A stretch of DNA of 64,000 nt, taken from assembly GCA_011524645.1 (NCBI GenBank), contig WTJY01000161.1, forward strand, positions 1 to 64,000, read 5' to 3'. The translations under genes and the position numbers were made by a program. The notes under the pieces were generated by a model that saw only the letters and a list, made by a program, of their open reading frames with translations, was not told where the DNA came from and did no database searches. This stretch comes from Anaerolineales bacterium. GTDB taxonomy: Bacteria; Chloroflexota; Anaerolineae; Promineifilales; Promineifilaceae. Shown here piece after piece: positions 62,001 to 64,000 of this stretch. Within the stretch, counting starts at the first letter, position 1, and the number at the start of each line of letters is the position of its first letter.

Positions 62001-64000
62001 GTCACCCTTGACGGCGCAGATGATCATTTCGACATCACCTCGATGTCAGCCACGCGGATCAGCTTTGACGTCAATTTAGACCGCGCTCCGGCAGTCGGAG
62101 AGAAAATGTACGTTCTCGATAGCGCCGAGCCCTTTGCTAGCCAGTATTACTTCCAATATGTCGACATCTATTTTGAATACGATACAGCCACAACCGCCCG
62201 CTTGGTCATGGAGACCCGCTGGTCACAACAAGCAAACGATGAGGTGATTAACATTGTTAGTTACCCCAGTTTCCCCATCAATACATGGCGCAAAGTTGAA
62301 TATACAGAGACCGATGTCAATGGCTTCGGGGTGGATGGTGTCCGGATTTATGATCAAGCGGGGACATTAGTATTCATAGAAGAGATCGTTCCTCCCAGCG
62401 TGCTCGTAACGATTGGGCCAGGGGCGGTTGGCAACAGTAACGATGGATCTGGAGGCCTTGATGGGCAACTCGATAATTTGAACGTGCAAGCTGGCACCTT
62501 CTACCAGCTCTTAGCGGCCGACTTTAACCACTACCCCGAAATGTTCCAAAGCAAGCCACGCACATCTAGCGTGCCAGTTAATGCGGGTGAGTGTGCCCAA
62601 GCTAACTGTCCAACGTTGACCCGTACGGGTCAGTTTGACTCAGCCGTCAACTTTAATAACGATACAACCAAGAAAATCGTCATCTCGAATGTCAATTTAA
62701 GTGGCGATTTCACCTTATCTGGTTGGTTTAATGCCAATGGCACAACGCTTGGATTCCTAGCAAATACGTTTGCCGATGCAGTCGATGCCTCTAGTAACAC
62801 GGACAATATGCAACTGACAGTTGATTCCGGTCTCTTAAAAGTATGGGCCGGCAATAGCGGGAACAACCAAAATCTTCAGGTTGCTCATCCGGCCGGATGG
62901 AACCATTTCACCTTTGTGCGTGACAGCACAGGCATTCATCTTTATCTAAATGGTGCTCTTGCCGCTTCAGACACCAGCCGGACCCCAAATTTACTGGCAA
63001 ATGACACCGTTGTGCTGGGGAACTTTATAGATGCTATCGGCTATGACGGGTCACTAGATGAATTCGCGATCTTCTCTTATGCCCTAGACGTGAGTGAAAT
63101 TGAGCTGTTAGCTGCAGGGAAATATCCAAATCCCGGTATCAATATCGCCAATCCCTATCAGAATTTTAATGTGCCAGCCAGTTCATCACGGATCATAACC
63201 GGAACAGCACAGATCGAACCAAGCGTGGTTCCAAACAGTGTGCATCGCTTCGACCAAACGGTTGATGTAGCCTTTGACACGACCATTCCGGCCGTGACAT
63301 TGCCTTCATTGGCGGCGCACCTCAGTGGCTCCCCTCCAATCCTCCATATCCACATGCCGTTCGAAGAACGGCCGGGCCATATTGGTGCCTATGAAAATAC
63401 AGCATCTGTATTTACCGGATTCACGTGTGCAACGGCCGCAACTTGCCCAGAATCAGGGGTCGAAACAGTATCCGGCCGAGGCATCTATTTCGATGGTGTG
63501 GATGACCTTCTTACAGATGACAGTTCAAATATGGCACATCTGGCATTCTGGGTAAAACCGGAGCAAGAGACAGGAACAATAGCCGCAAGTGTAGACAATA
63601 CCGATCCCACCATTAACTACCACTTCGATATGAGTGGGTTTACGGCCGCCACAGAGTTTAGCTGTAACATCTCGATTCCTTATAGTCTCACCCCACAAGA
63701 ATGGACCCATATTATTCTGGGTCATAGTGATAACACGACTGATCTATATGTAAATGGGCAACTAGCAGGTAGCGTCTCCGGCGGCTATACAGTTTGTGGT
63801 TCACTCGGAACCCTCAGGCGTTTGGGGAATAATATGGCGGGCACCTCAGCATTCAAAGGGTTTCTAGATGATGTCCGCGTTTATAACAACAACTTTATGA
63901 ACGCCTCCCATGCGCAAGCCATCTATGAAGGGAGTGCGCCACTCATGCACTTCGACTTTGACGAAGAAAGCGACCGCGTAAACTTCAAAGATCGGACAGC
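56082..64000 (+). CDS. Giant exported TSP3/LamG surface protein, C-terminus beyond the window
   Basis: One frame stays open from ATG 56082 to the window end (at least 2,639 residues), checked by translation. It has a signal peptide (cleavage after ALA, about residue 30) and an N-terminal domain (35-280) reminiscent of lipid-carrier LppX/LolA folds. One or two helices lie at about 287-341. Calcium-binding thrombospondin type 3 repeats (DTDGDGVSD, DSDGDGLTDGEE) follow at 417-560, then a large unknown region with a four-to-six-helix membrane cluster at about 1120-1310. A second TSP3 block lies at 1525-1647 (DSDGLTDYYELTHGTDP). Then come four LamG-like jelly rolls (about 1668-1880, 1933-2143, 2143-2343 and 2419-2617) and the start of a fifth. 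It is likely an adhesin or sheath protein controlled by the divergent SARP regulator. Confidence 0.85.
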   Translation, partial: MSYKSLKFWAFAFILSGIAILQTISPVALAQQADPTAADAVQSAWDLAKDAATYHYTSDIKQTTYPAPAIENIGKPPRVDNFLAIGEFDQIAEKMSLELTTQDKQWVEVEIDGLEARGRTSVDGEWESLGSLDEFLIPGGDPLGFLAGATYIKALPATNSNGDESLSLYAFSFSGYQFGRFITDEVTQKLIASGTLMPDHQAEIPPIYHQMTGSGEIAINSAGYPTWIKIDLDIGTLETGEEATIDVFLTYKDFSAEPAELIDNPTAVWFTPQTFLQNVAVQNPELPNQVAITIALLLFSLALSFLVWHTWRSQLFYKAVAGSITVLMLAGPFLQVASAQAYHGRLQPLLNEPNNQTPEEAAYEAIAEHQASDVWHPQQDPLTREQDMFAFPELSAELDGSAAVSAVSSNAITSTVDTDGDGVSDVIEESLELCSGPSGTFCAGVTNSTDSDGDGLTDGEEVNQLGTLADHADTDHDGLSDYLEVKGFSLGGQQWHLDPNQPDTNSDGLLDSQECPIWVEADPTYDANGVCPDSDNNGTPDVFDHDNDGDSVPDAADVSPNRHWSPAGGFSDATPFELTIDELTIDKPTQVQLQIVPTNRDNLYNADRVFDWPSPDLAGQIQRRFTTTFATTTNPNIRDTVSYNSRYGDVRITPLLEIKIPAAAGHYGNLPVKTGMPAQRTSAITSTQWLDTSKTDPLGLSVLDNPADNSLTVFVPVQVETDRAESNRVAFRANMMYYPSQGNNGVADWGAAHEYRLIWLVQMITETCTDPTNNSTCTEELKLVHIYNDEFNLTGLNVQEEHGLSVAVMYENPSTDSDRTSEDSLWQLAYGLGNTFLRGRDCDSLDASNVCQSDGNRDVTIANMATFVGQYDLDTQPVSTAVFNYEHTGFLSHIMMTETKKILNTHFDPYKTQMNPTILFAQEQDARALNLESFSSMPTSGTGITVTMSATNAPRRIIGGMSWGPFTYNTTTSDWESMNVTQYVSGLKTRLQQIPYFQPATNDLTNQYEALGRVRFMQAYYLSLVKGTSAILSIDGITIWSPSPDVPEYRYGPETPGGTFSGATYTAYYTFLGLQYAYGNAQRGKARVRAFLLGMGKSFGEFSNGHLSTWQRASTLQGAKKGFFIATNAISAGAAAASFAGVVIFTIAAFSGDQRLMDQAVIVLNVTTAVSSLLVINSNISYMIHLNKARGASDLSAKAQTLKKGGGVNALTTSNLVMQVATIWAFALITLAVKQIRHGTILYDLTVANAIAQTMVAVIVFAFGALVGYVAVLLVAGLAGPLVGTIAVMVIYLVDALVYLVTLLLYHVFGVGRPFSILEELAKVIAEALYDIQSIVTNLNPNGRLQFAPSFALGDDKYGFTLQNTGVLTFNITNTITFNGTPNEGRMPTFRYRLGEYSREGHAGLAQNQMLFEWRNVSQAYNNTQNYTTRTLTTTVNFANVGAGRDRVLNDLYLIESFAVPTKGCWTVAGQCTYDDVKDSIPINIGASQAFDILPNTIAEFANWYSWLGDGNAISPTVSVAAIPVPIDYDNDQVIASLDGDDTRWDMDSDGLTDYYELTHGTDPGNEDTDEDGLSDAAEIREGTDPRKADTDGDGLNDYIETVEGWLIPYAGGTTRIWSNPFLSDADGDKLSDLEEYMFGFNPYVHTDPSLIDTLIQIDDFTVNETKAPILYLPFDESTTADVFTDLATNNLDAVCDRTNGKCPQVGVTGRYGNAILLDGSDDSVYIEDNDLVDFGPNDDFTVAVWVKVGTQVNTTNPDNDIIEEWGTGTGGYPFVIRYLRSSGTISAGRYDEANNPYINSTTSINDGDFHHIAFTRLNGTLSLYIDGQLEGSMADSTTNSTANTSRLHIGSRGAHNYFAGAIDELVIYDRGMTAAQVQRVQAGEYNFDDLVVSPGDNLQYSATVTNTNAARGADGLLFAESTYISPTIPIPETRLEFEVDETRTSWGYFNGGGTLTCATAGAADCPAVDNGVVTLDGADDHFDITSMSATRISFDVNLDRAPAVGEKMYVLDSAEPFASQYYFQYVDIYFEYDTATTARLVMETRWSQQANDEVINIVSYPSFPINTWRKVEYTETDVNGFGVDGVRIYDQAGTLVFIEEIVPPSVLVTIGPGAVGNSNDGSGGLDGQLDNLNVQAGTFYQLLAADFNHYPEMFQSKPRTSSVPVNAGECAQANCPTLTRTGQFDSAVNFNNDTTKKIVISNVNLSGDFTLSGWFNANGTTLGFLANTFADAVDASSNTDNMQLTVDSGLLKVWAGNSGNNQNLQVAHPAGWNHFTFVRDSTGIHLYLNGALAASDTSRTPNLLANDTVVLGNFIDAIGYDGSLDEFAIFSYALDVSEIELLAAGKYPNPGINIANPYQNFNVPASSSRIITGTAQIEPSVVPNSVHRFDQTVDVAFDTTIPAVTLPSLAAHLSGSPPILHIHMPFEERPGHIGAYENTASVFTGFTCATAATCPESGVETVSGRGIYFDGVDDLLTDDSSNMAHLAFWVKPEQETGTIAASVDNTDPTINYHFDMSGFTAATEFSCNISIPYSLTPQEWTHIILGHSDNTTDLYVNGQLAGSVSGGYTVCGSLGTLRRLGNNMAGTSAFKGFLDDVRVYNNNFMNASHAQAIYEGSAPLMHFDFDEESDRVNFKDRT

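Noticed and set aside
57167-62866. Minus-strand and other-frame ORFs within the giant gene
   Set aside because: All are antisense or out of frame with a continuous frame that has clear TSP3 and LamG motifs.

Overview
The window looks like chromosomal DNA of a free-living, probably filamentous bacterium of the phylum Chloroflexota (class Anaerolineae or a relative). This is an inference from gene content: a fused CrtYc/CrtYd-type lycopene cyclase beside a CruF-like protein and a carotenoid glycosyltransferase, a SARP/NB-ARC/TPR regulator, GAF-rich histidine kinases, a V4R protein, DUF4012 and C25 peptidases. No rRNA or tRNA gene was seen that would settle it. Base composition is close to balanced. 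CGGCCG (usually within ACGGCCGT) is strikingly frequent throughout.

Layout. 1-4.3 kb: end of a GNAT acetyltransferase, a membrane histidine kinase, a CYTH protein, a shortened GlmU and a GreA factor. 4.9-9.9 kb: a compact carotenoid operon (lycopene cyclase, CruF-like, PlsY-like, GT2, CrtI-type desaturase), followed by a wrecked NarL/LuxR response-regulator gene interrupted by a 171-bp MITE. 10.7-17.1 kb: an apparent operon of an NTPase-Ser/Thr kinase fusion, a polytopic membrane NTPase and an M14 peptidase lipoprotein. 17.1-19.3 kb: a cytochrome P450 divergent from a TetR regulator across a symmetric promoter. 19.3-25 kb: a membrane protein, a K+ channel with RCK domain, a DapF homologue lacking both catalytic cysteines, a MutS-like ATPase and a V4R protein. 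25.3-41.7 kb (all minus strand): a two-component system and a long cell-surface/exopolysaccharide locus with an SH3b protein, DUF4012, a GT2-polyprenyl sugar transferase fusion, two C25 (gingipain-like) peptidases, two membrane proteins with an FN3-like domain, a lone PqqD-like protein and a Wzc-like tyrosine kinase. 42.2-52.3 kb: housekeeping and stress genes (RadA, thioesterase, a large GAF kinase, NudC, DUF72, cupin, glyoxalase I, an MBL hydrolase, a SpoU methyltransferase). 52.6-64 kb: a SARP/NB-ARC/TPR regulator divergent from one giant open frame (at least 2,639 residues, running off the window) that encodes an exported TSP3/LamG surface protein.

How things fit together. The most coherent new system is the last one. 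The promoter of the giant gene carries two 9-bp direct repeats exactly 11 bp apart, just upstream of a TATAAT box. This is the known geometry of SARP operators, and the divergently encoded SARP protein is the obvious candidate to bind it. The C25/FN3/PqqD/BY-kinase locus probably builds and processes the cell surface. Its upstream part (38.7-41.8 kb) is flanked by an inverted repeat of about 100 bp, and one arm holds another copy of the 171-bp MITE. A third MITE copy lies at 49.8 kb, and all three copies have 9-bp target duplications. Several intergenic hairpins are built from 7-nt tandem repeats, similar in style to cyanobacterial STRRs.
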